Origin: Pedobacter sp. UBA5917
Lineage (GTDB): Bacteria > Bacteroidota > Bacteroidia > Sphingobacteriales > Sphingobacteriaceae
Assembly (NCBI RefSeq): GCF_002432345.1
Contig: NZ_DJDT01000264.1
Location: forward strand, 1-40,269
Direction of reading: 5' to 3'
DNA length: 40,269 nt
Shown: in pieces, positions 8,533 to 15,555 of the stretch
Layout of the letters: every line of letters begins with the position of its first letter
How positions within the stretch are numbered: position 1 is the stretch's first letter
The notes under the pieces: model-generated
Seen by the model: the letters and a program-made list of their open reading frames with translations, nothing else
What the model was told of the DNA's origin: nothing
Databases searched by the model: none
Made by a program: the position numbers and the translations under genes

Positions 8533-9357
8533 TTACCCCACCGAAACAGAAGTCATGGTTAACGAACCGCCAACGGCTTTATCATTAAAAAACGAAATCT
8601 CTTCCTTATCATTTTTCAATCCAAGGGTATAAATAAGCGGTAAATAATGCTCTGGGGTAGGAATGGCCAGCATCGCATCGGTGCCTAGATTACGGTAATT
8701 GATCAAAGGCTGATGATCGCCGTTTGCAATTAAACTTTTAAACTTATCGTTCATTTCAAGTGCCCAATCGTAGCCACCGCCATTAATCATTTCCCAGCTT
8801 AACATGCGGAGGTTATGCACCATATTGCCACTGCCGATAACCAATATCCCTTTTTTGCGGAGGGCATAAATTTCTTTGGCAATTTCGTAATGGTGCTCTG
8901 GTGATTTGGTATAATCGATGCTCAACTGTAACACAGGAATGTTAGCATCGGGGTACATGTGCCTTACTATCGTCCAGGTACCATGGTCTAAGCCCCAATC
9001 ATGGTCGAGGCCAACGGGTGTATACTGAATTAAACCAGGTATTTCTGCCGCCAAAGCCGGATCGCCGGGCGCAGGGTATTGAACATCAAAAAGTGCTTTC
9101 GGAAAACCGCCAAAGTCATGGATAGTGGAGGGGAAATCCATCGCGGTAACAAAAGTACCATGGGTATACCAATGTGCAGATACCACTAAAACGGCTTTCG
9201 GAACAGGAATATTCTTGGCCAGATCTGCCCAACTCTGACTAAACTCGTTATTTTCGATACCATTCATCGGGGAGCCATGACCAATAAACAGGGTTGGCAT
9301 TAAATCCGTTTGTGGCAAACGTTGAGTAAAACTTCTGAATTGAGATAGTGCAGACAT
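8533..9357 (-). CDS. ygiD: 4,5-DOPA-extradiol-dioxygenase-like protein (YgiD type)
   Basis: 274 residues of the class III extradiol ring-cleavage superfamily, LigB-like. Metal-ligand and active-site histidines are seen in LFIGHGSPMN, VVSAHWYTHG, IHDFGGFP and LDHGTW. The E. coli relative YgiD cleaves 4,5-DOPA in vitro; the natural substrate is unclear. The start at 9357 (MSALSQFRSF) is chosen because the 12 codons upstream, back to 9393, are encoded by the end of a palindromic element at 9370-9424 and are therefore unlikely to be real protein. Confidence 0.9.
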   Translation of the reverse strand: MSALSQFRSFTQRLPQTDLMPTLFIGHGSPMNGIENNEFSQSWADLAKNIPVPKAVLVVSAHWYTHGTFVTAMDFPSTIHDFGGFPKALFDVQYPAPGDPALAAEIPGLIQYTPVGLDHDWGLDHGTWTIVRHMYPDANIPVLQLSIDYTKSPEHHYEIAKEIYALRKKGILVIGSGNMVHNLRMLSWEMINGGGYDWALEMNDKFKSLIANGDHQPLINYRNLGTDAMLAIPTPEHYLPLIYTLGLKNDKEEISFFNDKAVGGSLTMTSVSVG

Positions 9358-9369
9358 AATATCGGTTTT

Positions 9370-9424
9370 GTCATGCTGAGCCTGTCGAAGCACCTATATG
9401 CATTTCGACAAGCTCAATGTGACA
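9370..9424. repeat. Palindromic intergenic element upstream of ygiD
   Basis: The stretch begins TGTCATGCTGAGC and ends GCTCAATGTGACA, with inner arms TGTCGAA and TTCGACA. It shares the GTCATGCTGA opening with the other dispersed elements in the window. It lies between ygiD and the YceI gene and creates a false N-terminal extension of ygiD. Confidence 0.7.
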
Positions 9425-9482
9425 GAATTAATTAAAAATTTTTACTAGATCATCAAAATTGATAAATGACGATCGGGTCTTT

Positions 9483-10055
9483 TTATTTTGCCTGAACAAA
9501 CTCCAGGTTCAATTTAATGGCAACATCTTTTGCTACACCTGCTCCGGTTGGATCATATTTAATGTTATAATCTAAACGGTTAATGGTTGTTGTTGCGCCA
9601 AAACCAGCTTTGGTATTTCCTTGCTGATCTTTAGCGGTACCGCCATAAACAACAGCAAATTTTACATCTTTGGTTACGTCGCGGATGGTTAATTTACCAC
9701 TTAATTCGTAATTGTTGCCGCTTAATTTTTTGAAAGAAGTACTTTCGAATTTCATGGTCGGGAATTTTTCTGCATTAAAAAAATCGTCGGTTTTTAAGTG
9801 ACCATCTCTCATATCAACACCTGTAGTAATGCTGTTTACATCAACAGTAAAGGCGATTTTAGCATCAGTTAAATCTGGTTTAGCAGCTGTAACTGTTCCT
9901 TCGAATTTTTTAAATGAGCCATCAACAAAAGAAATGCCCATGTGTTTAACCGAAAAGTTTACAAACGAGTGCATCGGATCAATTTTCCAGCTTGTTTGTG
10001 CAAATGATGCCACACTTATTGAGGTAGCGATCAGAAATAAGAATAATTTTTTCAT
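9483..10055 (-). CDS. YceI-family periplasmic lipid-binding protein
   Basis: 190 residues with a signal peptide (MKKLFLFLIATSISVASFAQ) and the YceI lipocalin-like barrel. Recognisable blocks are WKIDPMHSFVNFSVKHMGIS at the start, MRDGHLKTDDFFNAEKFPTMKFES in the middle, a GKLTIRDVTK block, and the closing strand IKLNLEFVQAK. YceI proteins bind isoprenoid or amphiphilic molecules in the periplasm and are often linked to stress responses; the ligand here is unknown. A TACCTTTG box (minus strand, 10079-10086) lies 23 bases before the ATG. Confidence 0.93.
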   Translation of the reverse strand: MKKLFLFLIATSISVASFAQTSWKIDPMHSFVNFSVKHMGISFVDGSFKKFEGTVTAAKPDLTDAKIAFTVDVNSITTGVDMRDGHLKTDDFFNAEKFPTMKFESTSFKKLSGNNYELSGKLTIRDVTKDVKFAVVYGGTAKDQQGNTKAGFGATTTINRLDYNIKYDPTGAGVAKDVAIKLNLEFVQAK

Positions 10056-10078
10056 ACCTGGTGATTTTATTTTAGGTA

Positions 10079-10086
10079 CAAAGGTA
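10079..10086 (-). promoter_or_regulatory. -7 box TACCTTTG for the YceI gene
   Basis: Matches the Bacteroidota consensus TAnnTTTG. I see no good TTTG about 19 bases upstream, so the -33 part is weak. Confidence 0.55.
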
Positions 10087-10382
10087 GTTGGGTATCAGGC
10101 AATGAGTATTGACGTATGGTAAGAAATTGCTTCGGGGTTAATCGGTTAACTGTACAAATTGCTGGGATTGTTGAATTGCTACATTGTTAACTGAAAACTG
10201 CCAACATATGGTCAATAGTTCATGGTTTTATGGTTCATAGTCAAATGCTTCATCGTTGATGGTCTGATGGTTCATGGACAACTAGCCCTGGGCATTTTGG
10301 CCATCAACCATGATCTATATAACCATCAGCTCTAAATCTCGCAAAGCCATCCTCCATCTTACCTCTTCCATTATACATCCTC
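10087..10382. other. Non-coding stretch made of degenerate short-word repeats
   Basis: Almost 300 bases without a credible gene. It holds loosely repeated words: GGTTAATCGGTTAACTG (near 10136), TTGTTAACTGAAAACTGCC (near 10184), and many variants of GGTTCATGG / GGTCTGATGG between about 10211 and 10280, then an inverted version (CCATCAACCATGAT) near 10301. Similar words occur at 15466, 18028, 20223 and 30776, so this is a landing zone for dispersed low-complexity repeats. Confidence 0.6.
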
Positions 10383-10943
10383 TCAAACCTCATCCAGTGT
10401 TTTCCGGCTATCGGCCGAAGCAGCTTTATAAACCGAAGGTGTAATACCAGTTACTTTTTTAAATTGTGTTGATAAATGTGCCACGCTACTATAGTTAAGC
10501 GTATAGGCAATTTCACTCAGTGTAAGTTCACCGTAGGTAAGCATTTCTTTTGCCTTTTCTATTTTTTGCGCAATAAAATACTTTTCAATGGTTTGGTTCT
10601 CCATTTCTGAAAATATGCCGCTTAAACTGGTGTATTCCTGGTTCAACTGATCGCTTAAATAGGCAGAGAGATTGATTTTTAATGGTTCGTTCGCGTAATG
10701 TACCAAGTTGATGATGGTCGTTTTTATCTGTTCCGAAACCTGGGTTTTCTTATCTTCCAATAATTCGAACCCAAAGTGGGTAAGACGTTCAGATACTCTG
10801 ATTTTATCTTCAGGAGTGATATTTTCGGCCAGGGTAACCTCGCCGAGTTCAACCAATAATGGTTTAAAGCCAAGTTTCTCGAGCTCGGCCTTAACCACCA
10901 TTTTACAACGGTTGCATACCATATTTTTGATATGCAGTTCCAT
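10383..10943 (-). CDS. AraC-family regulator with an HMA-like N-terminal domain
   Basis: 186 residues. Residues 1-65 look like a heavy-metal-associated fold beginning MELHIKNMVCNRCK, with a CxxC pair at Cys10 and Cys13 and the beta-alpha-beta pattern (VELGEVTL...LTHFGFELLEDK). Residues about 85-180 are an AraC/XylS helix-turn-helix: IEKAKEMLTYGELTLSEIAYTLNYSS and AHLSTQFKKVTGITPSVYKA. There is no cupin sensing domain as in classical AraC. The obvious reading is a regulator that senses a thiophilic metal such as copper and controls its own operon; metal identity is inference. Its ATG overlaps the DUF3347 stop (TAATG), so it is co-translated as the last gene of the operon. Confidence 0.88.
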   Translation of the reverse strand: MELHIKNMVCNRCKMVVKAELEKLGFKPLLVELGEVTLAENITPEDKIRVSERLTHFGFELLEDKKTQVSEQIKTTIINLVHYANEPLKINLSAYLSDQLNQEYTSLSGIFSEMENQTIEKYFIAQKIEKAKEMLTYGELTLSEIAYTLNYSSVAHLSTQFKKVTGITPSVYKAASADSRKTLDEV

Positions 10944-11446
10944 TAGTTTGATTTTATGGTTTCAGAAACATCGCCACAATCGAACATCATACTTCCATAA
11001 TATGGATTTTCGATGTTTTCTTTTTCATTTAACCAGCTCGCCTTCGCCATAGGGCAATGCTGAACATAAACGGTTTGGCTGTTAAATTTCAAACCTTTCA
11101 AAGTTTTGATCATGGCATAAGAAATCCCTTCAAAAGCCTTTCTTTGTGTTTTGATATCGTTTGAGCCTGCAAGCTGTGCCGATTTACTTTTAATAATGGC
11201 CGCCTGTTCCATAAACACTTTATGCTGATCTGCTGGCAGATCCTTGTGGTTAACTGCATTTACTTTAGCCGATAAAACTTTAACTTTTTCAATAGCAAGG
11301 TCTTTTTTATCAGTTGCCAATGCATTTTTTACATCGTAGTATGCCGTTAATACCTGATTTAAGGCTACATCTGTTTTACTCTGTGCATAAGTGAATGCTG
11401 TGGTTGCGATCGTCATGATGGCAACTAATCCTAATATTTTTTTCAT
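10943..11446 (-). CDS. DUF3347 domain periplasmic protein
   Basis: 167 residues with a signal peptide (MKKILGLVAIMTIATTAFTYAQ) and a helical DUF3347 domain: LNQVLTAYYDVKNALATDKK near the start, then FEGISYAMIKTLKGL. The C-terminal part has a potential metal-ligand cluster, VYVQHCPMAKASWLNEKENIENPYYGSMMFDCG, with His, two Cys and several Met. In Bacteroidota this domain often occurs in copper/silver-efflux contexts, alone or joined to CusB-like adaptors. It lies 11 bases after the outer-membrane protein gene and overlaps the regulator by one base, so it is part of the metal operon. Confidence 0.85.
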   Translation of the reverse strand: MKKILGLVAIMTIATTAFTYAQSKTDVALNQVLTAYYDVKNALATDKKDLAIEKVKVLSAKVNAVNHKDLPADQHKVFMEQAAIIKSKSAQLAGSNDIKTQRKAFEGISYAMIKTLKGLKFNSQTVYVQHCPMAKASWLNEKENIENPYYGSMMFDCGDVSETIKSN

Positions 11447-11457
11447 GTGATTGTATT

Positions 11458-12270
11458 CTATTTTAAAACGTTAAAAAAATTAAATTCTGCCCTAAGCAGG
11501 TACATGTTTTTGGTATACCGGTTGTCCATATTTCCAGCTGCCTGAAAGCGGTAACCAAAATCGATGCGGGTTGTACTGTTCAGGATCATCTGCAAGGCGG
11601 GAGCGATATCCAGGTAAGATTGACCGCTGCTTGGATCGGTTTTGCCCAATAGCTCTAAATATACATTAAAGTTGGGCTGTTTGTAATCCTTATAAACCAC
11701 AGGTAAAACCAGATAACCCGATGATAAACTGTATGATAGCATATTTTTCGGTTGCGGCATGCCTAAAAGCTGTCTGTCGCTGTTTTCGAAAGCATGGGCA
11801 TAACCGAGGGTTGATGATAACGCCAGTTTATGCAGCAGCTGCGTAAAAATCAATCCGCCCTGTATACCGCTATTGTCGCCTTCAAGATTAATATCCCTTG
11901 TGTAAGTTGGTCGTCTGCTGGTACTTATCCTTCCAAAGGCTGATGCCCTGAAATGACTATGTGCTTCGTCAAGCGATAAAAAACGGTACTTCGCATATAA
12001 ACTTCCGCCCTCTAAACGGTATTTTCCATCCATGTCAGAAAGGAAACCCTGCGCATGCATCATCAGGTTTTTATTAAACCCGATCATCACTTCCGGAATG
12101 GTCCGACTTACATAACCCGGATAATTGAACATTCCCTCGTTCGTAATCCTAACGCCTATTGATTTGGTGGGCATGTTGCTCGCTGGTTCAGTAAATACAT
12201 ATAGTTCTTGTGCCGAAACACTGGTATAGGCACCAATAAACATCAATGCCAGTACGAATATCCGCTTCAT
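11458..12270 (-). CDS. Outer-membrane beta-barrel-like protein, unknown function
   Basis: 270 residues with a signal peptide (MKRIFVLALMFIGAYTSVSAQ). The rest shows alternating polar/hydrophobic strands, with aromatic girdle residues and strands such as KYRLEGGSLYAKYRFLS, and it ends with an aromatic strand (NMYLLRAEFNFFNVLK) typical of outer-membrane barrels. Glycine- and asparagine-rich turns fit outer loops. I do not recognise a named family. The position one base after the secreted HMA protein and before DUF3347 makes a role in metal passage or binding at the outer membrane likely, but this rests on context only. Confidence 0.8.
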   Translation of the reverse strand: MKRIFVLALMFIGAYTSVSAQELYVFTEPASNMPTKSIGVRITNEGMFNYPGYVSRTIPEVMIGFNKNLMMHAQGFLSDMDGKYRLEGGSLYAKYRFLSLDEAHSHFRASAFGRISTSRRPTYTRDINLEGDNSGIQGGLIFTQLLHKLALSSTLGYAHAFENSDRQLLGMPQPKNMLSYSLSSGYLVLPVVYKDYKQPNFNVYLELLGKTDPSSGQSYLDIAPALQMILNSTTRIDFGYRFQAAGNMDNRYTKNMYLLRAEFNFFNVLK

Positions 12271-12271
12271 A

Positions 12272-12808
12272 CTAAGAAAGAACTAAATGATAAATGCGTG
12301 TTTTTTTTCCGTTAACTATACCTGTACCGCTTGCATAAGCATCAGAATTAGCAGTAGCAGCCTGTTTTTTAAACGCTGAGCCTGAAATAAAATCTTTATC
12401 TACCACGCTGGCTTTTATTGTACCGCTAAGGGTTTTACCTTTAACATTAACAAAACGGTATACATTGCCATCAACTACAGCCTGACCTTTATCATCTACC
12501 TTTACATCGTTAAAATTAAAGTTTGCAGTTAAGCCGCCAACCGAAAAACCCGCATCCTGTACTTTTTTGCGTACCTGATCGAGGTTGATGTTTGCATCTT
12601 TTTTAAAGGTTAAAACAAAGATGTTTTTGTTCAGATCTGGTTTTACACTGCTGATGAAATTTAAGGTTTCTAATGATTTTTGCGTGGCGTTTGAGCACAT
12701 AGAACAGGTTAAGCCTGTTACCTGTAAATCTGCAGTTGATATTTGTTGTGCCGAAACATTAACGGCGATAAATAGCATAATAATGCTGAATATTTTAATT
12801 GCTTTCAT
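12272..12808 (-). CDS. Secreted HMA-domain protein
   Basis: 178 residues from the preferred start at 12808, where a clear signal peptide (MKAIKIFSIIMLFIAVNVSAQ) begins; the ATG at 12847 would put 13 residues in front of it. Residues about 24-90 are a heavy-metal-associated domain with LTCSMCS (Cys35, Cys38). Residues about 95-178 are a second region with VVDGNVYRFVNVKGKTLSGTIKASVVDKDF and KKTRIYHLVLS, beta-rich and unassigned. It probably works as a periplasmic metallochaperone for copper or a similar ion. The downstream barrel gene starts one base after its stop. Confidence 0.88.
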   Translation of the reverse strand: MKAIKIFSIIMLFIAVNVSAQQISTADLQVTGLTCSMCSNATQKSLETLNFISSVKPDLNKNIFVLTFKKDANINLDQVRKKVQDAGFSVGGLTANFNFNDVKVDDKGQAVVDGNVYRFVNVKGKTLSGTIKASVVDKDFISGSAFKKQAATANSDAYASGTGIVNGKKTRIYHLVLS

Positions 12809-12881
12809 GATTTTTGAAATTAGAATAATACAAAATGCTTCTGCCATATCTCACCAAAAGATAGAGATTAACGGCAAAATA

Positions 12882-12906
12882 GATGCTGAAACAAGTTCAG
12901 CATGAC
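12882..12906. repeat. Short palindrome ATGCTGAAACAAGTTCAGCAT + GAC
   Basis: A hairpin with arms ATGCTGAA and TTCAGCAT followed by GAC, resembling the ends of the CGTCATGCTG elements. It sits in the 113-bp gap between the HYC_CC_PP gene and the HMA gene, inside the proposed operon, where it might modulate read-through. Confidence 0.6.
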
Positions 12907-12921
12907 GGAAACCGAAGCATT

Positions 12922-13323
12922 CTAATTCCTAAAAATGCAATTGAAAATATGTAAAGCAACCCGCGAGGATAATGGCGGAGCTTTGTTCGAAATTTCACTA
13001 AAAAACTCCGGACTGATGTTGCTTAGAAATTCTAAAACCGGTGGATGAAGAAAAAGCTGGATAGAAAACAACTTTGGCATCTGTAACTGTGCCTCTGCCT
13101 GATGGCTATCTTTAACCTTAACCGTTACCTGAGTGTTTTTGCAGCAACCGTCGTCTTTCTTTTCGGCAGGAATATCCTTGCAGAATTTGCAGGAAACCTC
13201 GTTGCTAAAAAGTTTAATGTTTTCCAGCTTGCCGCCACAGAAATGGAGACTTAAAGCCAAACCCATAACACTAACTGCATAAAATACAGCCAAAGAAAGT
13301 GCTATTTTTTGTTTTAACTTCAT
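12922..13323 (-). CDS. HYC_CC_PP family protein
   Basis: 133 residues from ATG 13323 (MKLKQKIALSLAVFYAV), which gives a good signal or anchor helix; the upstream ATG at 13365 precedes the promoter box and is unlikely. The family is named for conserved HYC, CC and PP motifs. Here they are HFCGG (Cys29), a CKFC pair (Cys45, Cys48), GCCK (Cys60-61) and APPLSSRVALHIFNCIFR near the C-terminus. Cysteine-rich secreted proteins of this type accompany HMA genes in Bacteroidota; a metal-binding role is inferred, not shown. It is the first gene of the metal operon. Confidence 0.82.
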   Translation of the reverse strand: MKLKQKIALSLAVFYAVSVMGLALSLHFCGGKLENIKLFSNEVSCKFCKDIPAEKKDDGCCKNTQVTVKVKDSHQAEAQLQMPKLFSIQLFLHPPVLEFLSNISPEFFSEISNKAPPLSSRVALHIFNCIFRN

Positions 13324-13328
13324 TAATA

Positions 13329-13336
13329 CAAAGGTA
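13329..13336 (-). promoter_or_regulatory. -7 box TACCTTTG five bases before the HYC_CC_PP ATG
   Basis: The box ends at 13329 and the ATG begins at 13323. Transcription in Bacteroidota starts a few bases after this box, so the mRNA would have almost no leader. No clear TTTG lies at the expected -33 distance. Confidence 0.55.
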
Positions 13337-13417
13337 AAGCAAAAATTATCGAATAATGCGTGCATTTATTTATTGAATTTCATTTTTTAGCTTATTTTAG
13401 CCTCAAACAGCAATTAA

Positions 13418-14116
13418 ATGAAGAAATTATTATTGTTCCTCTGCACTTTTTCGGTGCTTACAGCCTTTGCTGCTAAGCCTAAAAATCAATATGTGCGCAT
13501 TAAAACCGAATACGGCGAATGTATTATCAAACTCTACAATCAAACACCATTGCACCGCGATAATTTTTTGAAACTGGTTAAAAAAGGCTATTACAACGAT
13601 CTTTTATTCCACCGGGTGATCAAAGATTTTATGATCCAGGGTGGTGATCCGGATTCGAGAAATGCCAAGCCGGATTCATTGTTGGGTAACGGCGGACCAA
13701 AATATACGATCCCGGCAGAATTTAACGATAGTTTGTTCCATAAAAAAGGTGTTTTAGCTGCTGCACGCGAAGGCGATGATGTAAATCCTGCAAAAGCATC
13801 GAGCGGAAGCCAGTTTTATTTAGTGCAGGGTAAGGTTTTTACCGATCAGCAACTGAACATTGTGGAAGAAAAACGCTTGAAATTTAAAATCCCTGAGTGG
13901 CAGCGAGAAGTATATAAAACAATAGGAGGTACTCCTCATTTAGACTGGAATTATACGGTTTATGGCGAAATTGTGGTGGGTTTGGATTTGGTTGATAAAA
14001 TAGCCGTGTTGGAAACCGATAAAAATAACCGACCAAAACAGGATGTAAAAATGGAAGTTACCGTTTTGAAAAAGAGGGAAGCAAAGAAGTTGGAGAAACA
14101 GTTGTTGGAAGGTTAG
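13418..14116 (+). CDS. Secreted cyclophilin-type peptidyl-prolyl isomerase
   Basis: 232 residues. A signal peptide (MKKLLLFLCTFSVLTAFA) precedes a cyclophilin domain of the bacterial type. Active-site blocks are FHRVIKDFMIQGGDP (about 65-79, with the catalytic Arg) and ASSGSQFYLVQG (about 128-139), and the fold closes with YTVYGEIVVGLDLVDKIA. It catalyses cis-trans isomerisation of X-Pro bonds, probably to help fold periplasmic and outer-membrane proteins. A family-specific insertion (FTDQQLNIVEEKRLKFKIPEWQREVYKTIGG) lies between the two halves, as in other Bacteroidota homologues. Monocistronic, followed by two dispersed elements. Confidence 0.93.
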   Translation: MKKLLLFLCTFSVLTAFAAKPKNQYVRIKTEYGECIIKLYNQTPLHRDNFLKLVKKGYYNDLLFHRVIKDFMIQGGDPDSRNAKPDSLLGNGGPKYTIPAEFNDSLFHKKGVLAAAREGDDVNPAKASSGSQFYLVQGKVFTDQQLNIVEEKRLKFKIPEWQREVYKTIGGTPHLDWNYTVYGEIVVGLDLVDKIAVLETDKNNRPKQDVKMEVTVLKKREAKKLEKQLLEG

Positions 14117-14140
14117 ATATATTGTAATTCAAAGAGGGGC

Positions 14141-14177
14141 GTCATCTCGAGCGGAGTGCAACGTAGTCGAGAGATCT
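14141..14177. repeat. GTCATCTCGAGCGGAGTG element, left half
   Basis: GTCATCTCGAGCGGAGTGCA followed by ACGTAGTCGAGAGATCT. It is nearly identical to the left half of the elements at 17870-17980, 28058-28138 and 29926-30029. Its right half is missing and a double-hairpin element begins 27 bases later. Confidence 0.75.
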
Positions 14178-14204
14178 ATATGAATTGCTTTTTACAAATG
14201 CGAT

Positions 14205-14275
14205 CGTCATGCTGTCCCGAAACTTCGGGATCAGCATCTTTGCACGATAGACCCTGAAATAAATTCAGGGTGACG
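14205..14275. repeat. Double-hairpin dispersed element, copy B
   Basis: Same plan as the copy at 7529-7605: CGTCATGCTG, a first hairpin (TCCCGAAACTTCGGGA), CAGCATCTTT, a variable linker, then ACCCTGAAATAAATTCAGGG and TGACG. The first hairpin has a different stem sequence from copy A (CCCGAA/TTCGGG against CACGAT/ATCGTG) but keeps pairing, which suggests selection on structure. Confidence 0.82.
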
Positions 14276-14292
14276 GATACTGATCGTAATTT

Positions 14293-14523
14293 TTAAGGCA
14301 AGCTTTCCGAAAGTCTTTTCATCACCTCATCGTGAGGAATCAATTTCCCTTCTTTAGCCTGTTGCAAGCCTCTTTTTATTCCCTCTTGAACATGTTTAGG
14401 AAGTTCTTCCATAACAACTGGTTCGCTATGACTCAAAAGCATATCCAACTCTGACAAAAGATTCTCGTCATCTGTTTCGAAAACCTTTTTTGCGATCTCT
14501 ATTTTTAATTCTTCGATGCTCAT
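14293..14523 (-). CDS. Orphan antitoxin-like small protein
   Basis: 76 residues from MSIEELKIEI (ATG 14523). It is helical and acidic at the N-terminus, with a C-terminal block VQEGIKRGLQQAKEGKLIPHDEVMKRL. That pattern (basic helix, EGK, HDEV) is common in antitoxins or addiction-module components paired with RelE/ParE toxins. No toxin gene follows: the downstream 175 bases hold two palindromic elements, and the neighbours are a cyclophilin and exonuclease III. It may be an orphan antitoxin or the remnant of a module. Family call is moderate only. Confidence 0.6.
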   Translation of the reverse strand: MSIEELKIEIAKKVFETDDENLLSELDMLLSHSEPVVMEELPKHVQEGIKRGLQQAKEGKLIPHDEVMKRLSESLP

Positions 14524-14692
14524 AAACAAATTTAACGAAAGCAATTCTCAATTACTAAGCATTTATTCAATTAATTTCTAAATTTACCGCCCACAACAAT
14601 TGAAACCTACTGAATGAAACCATCATGATTTATCTGCTAAACGGGGCATAAAATCATGATCGCTTCATCGCCATTAAAAACATATTCAACCG

Positions 14693-15460
14693 ATGAAAAT
14701 CATTTCCTATAATGTAAACGGGATCAGGGCGGCGAGTACCAAAAACTTTTTTGGCTGGCTACAGGCTACAAATGCCGATATGGTTTGTTTGCAGGAAGTA
14801 AAGGCATTGCCTGCTCAAATACCAGAAATAATTGCGCTGATTGAGCAATTGGGTTATCACCACTATTGGTTTCCGGCAGAAAAGAAGGGGTATAGCGGGG
14901 TGGCGATTTTAACCAAAATTAAACCAAACCACGTAGAATTTGGCTGCGGTGAAGAATGGATAGATAAAGAAGGCCGGATTTTAAGGGCCGATTTTGATAA
15001 TTTTTCGTTAATGAGCTTATATATGCCATCCGGATCGAGCGGAGATGAAAGACAGGTTAAAAAGTACGAGTTTATGAAGTTTTTTGACGGATATATTGGC
15101 GAATTACGTAAAGAGATTCCAAATTTGATCGTAAGTGGCGATTATAACATCTGCCATACCGCTATTGATATCCATAACCCAAAATCGAATGCCAATTCAT
15201 CCGGTTTTTTGCCCGAAGAACGGGAGTGGATGCAGTTATTCCTGGATAATGGTTTCATCGATACTTTCCGTCACTTTAATAAAGATCCACATCATTACAC
15301 CTGGTGGAGTTATCGTGCAGGTTCGAGAGGGAAGAACCTGGGCTGGCGTATCGATTACCATCTGGCCACCAAACCAATGGAAAGCCGTTTGAAAAACGTA
15401 AGGATTTTACCCGATGTTATACATTCCGATCATTGTCCGGTTTTACTGGAAGTGGAGTAG
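14693..15460 (+). CDS. xth: Exodeoxyribonuclease III
   Basis: 255 residues of the exonuclease-endonuclease-phosphatase fold, AP-endonuclease ExoIII branch. It repairs abasic sites and trims 3' ends of DNA. Conserved blocks in order: ISYNVNGIRAA (start), LQEVKA with the metal-binding Glu, VSGDYNICHTAIDIHNP with catalytic Asp and Asn, GFIDTFRHF, YTWWSYR, LGWRIDYHLAT and IHSDHCPVLLE with the catalytic Asp-His pair. All are intact. It stands alone; a degenerate GGTTAACTGG repeat separates it from hutI. Confidence 0.96.
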   Translation: MKIISYNVNGIRAASTKNFFGWLQATNADMVCLQEVKALPAQIPEIIALIEQLGYHHYWFPAEKKGYSGVAILTKIKPNHVEFGCGEEWIDKEGRILRADFDNFSLMSLYMPSGSSGDERQVKKYEFMKFFDGYIGELRKEIPNLIVSGDYNICHTAIDIHNPKSNANSSGFLPEEREWMQLFLDNGFIDTFRHFNKDPHHYTWWSYRAGSRGKNLGWRIDYHLATKPMESRLKNVRILPDVIHSDHCPVLLEVE

Positions 15461-15465
15461 TTTTA

Positions 15466-15552
15466 AGGTTAACTGGTTAATTGTTTAAATCGGTTAACTG
15501 GCCCCTAATTTTCGATTAACCAATTTATACAGTTTGAACAATTAACCATCTG
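15466..15552. repeat. Degenerate GGTTAACTGG word repeat
   Basis: Variants of GGTTAACTGGTTAATTG occur repeatedly, followed by an inverted set (CGATTAACCAATTTATAC, AATTAACCATC), so the region can fold back on itself. Related words occur near 10136. Confidence 0.55.
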
Positions 15553-15555
15553 CAA

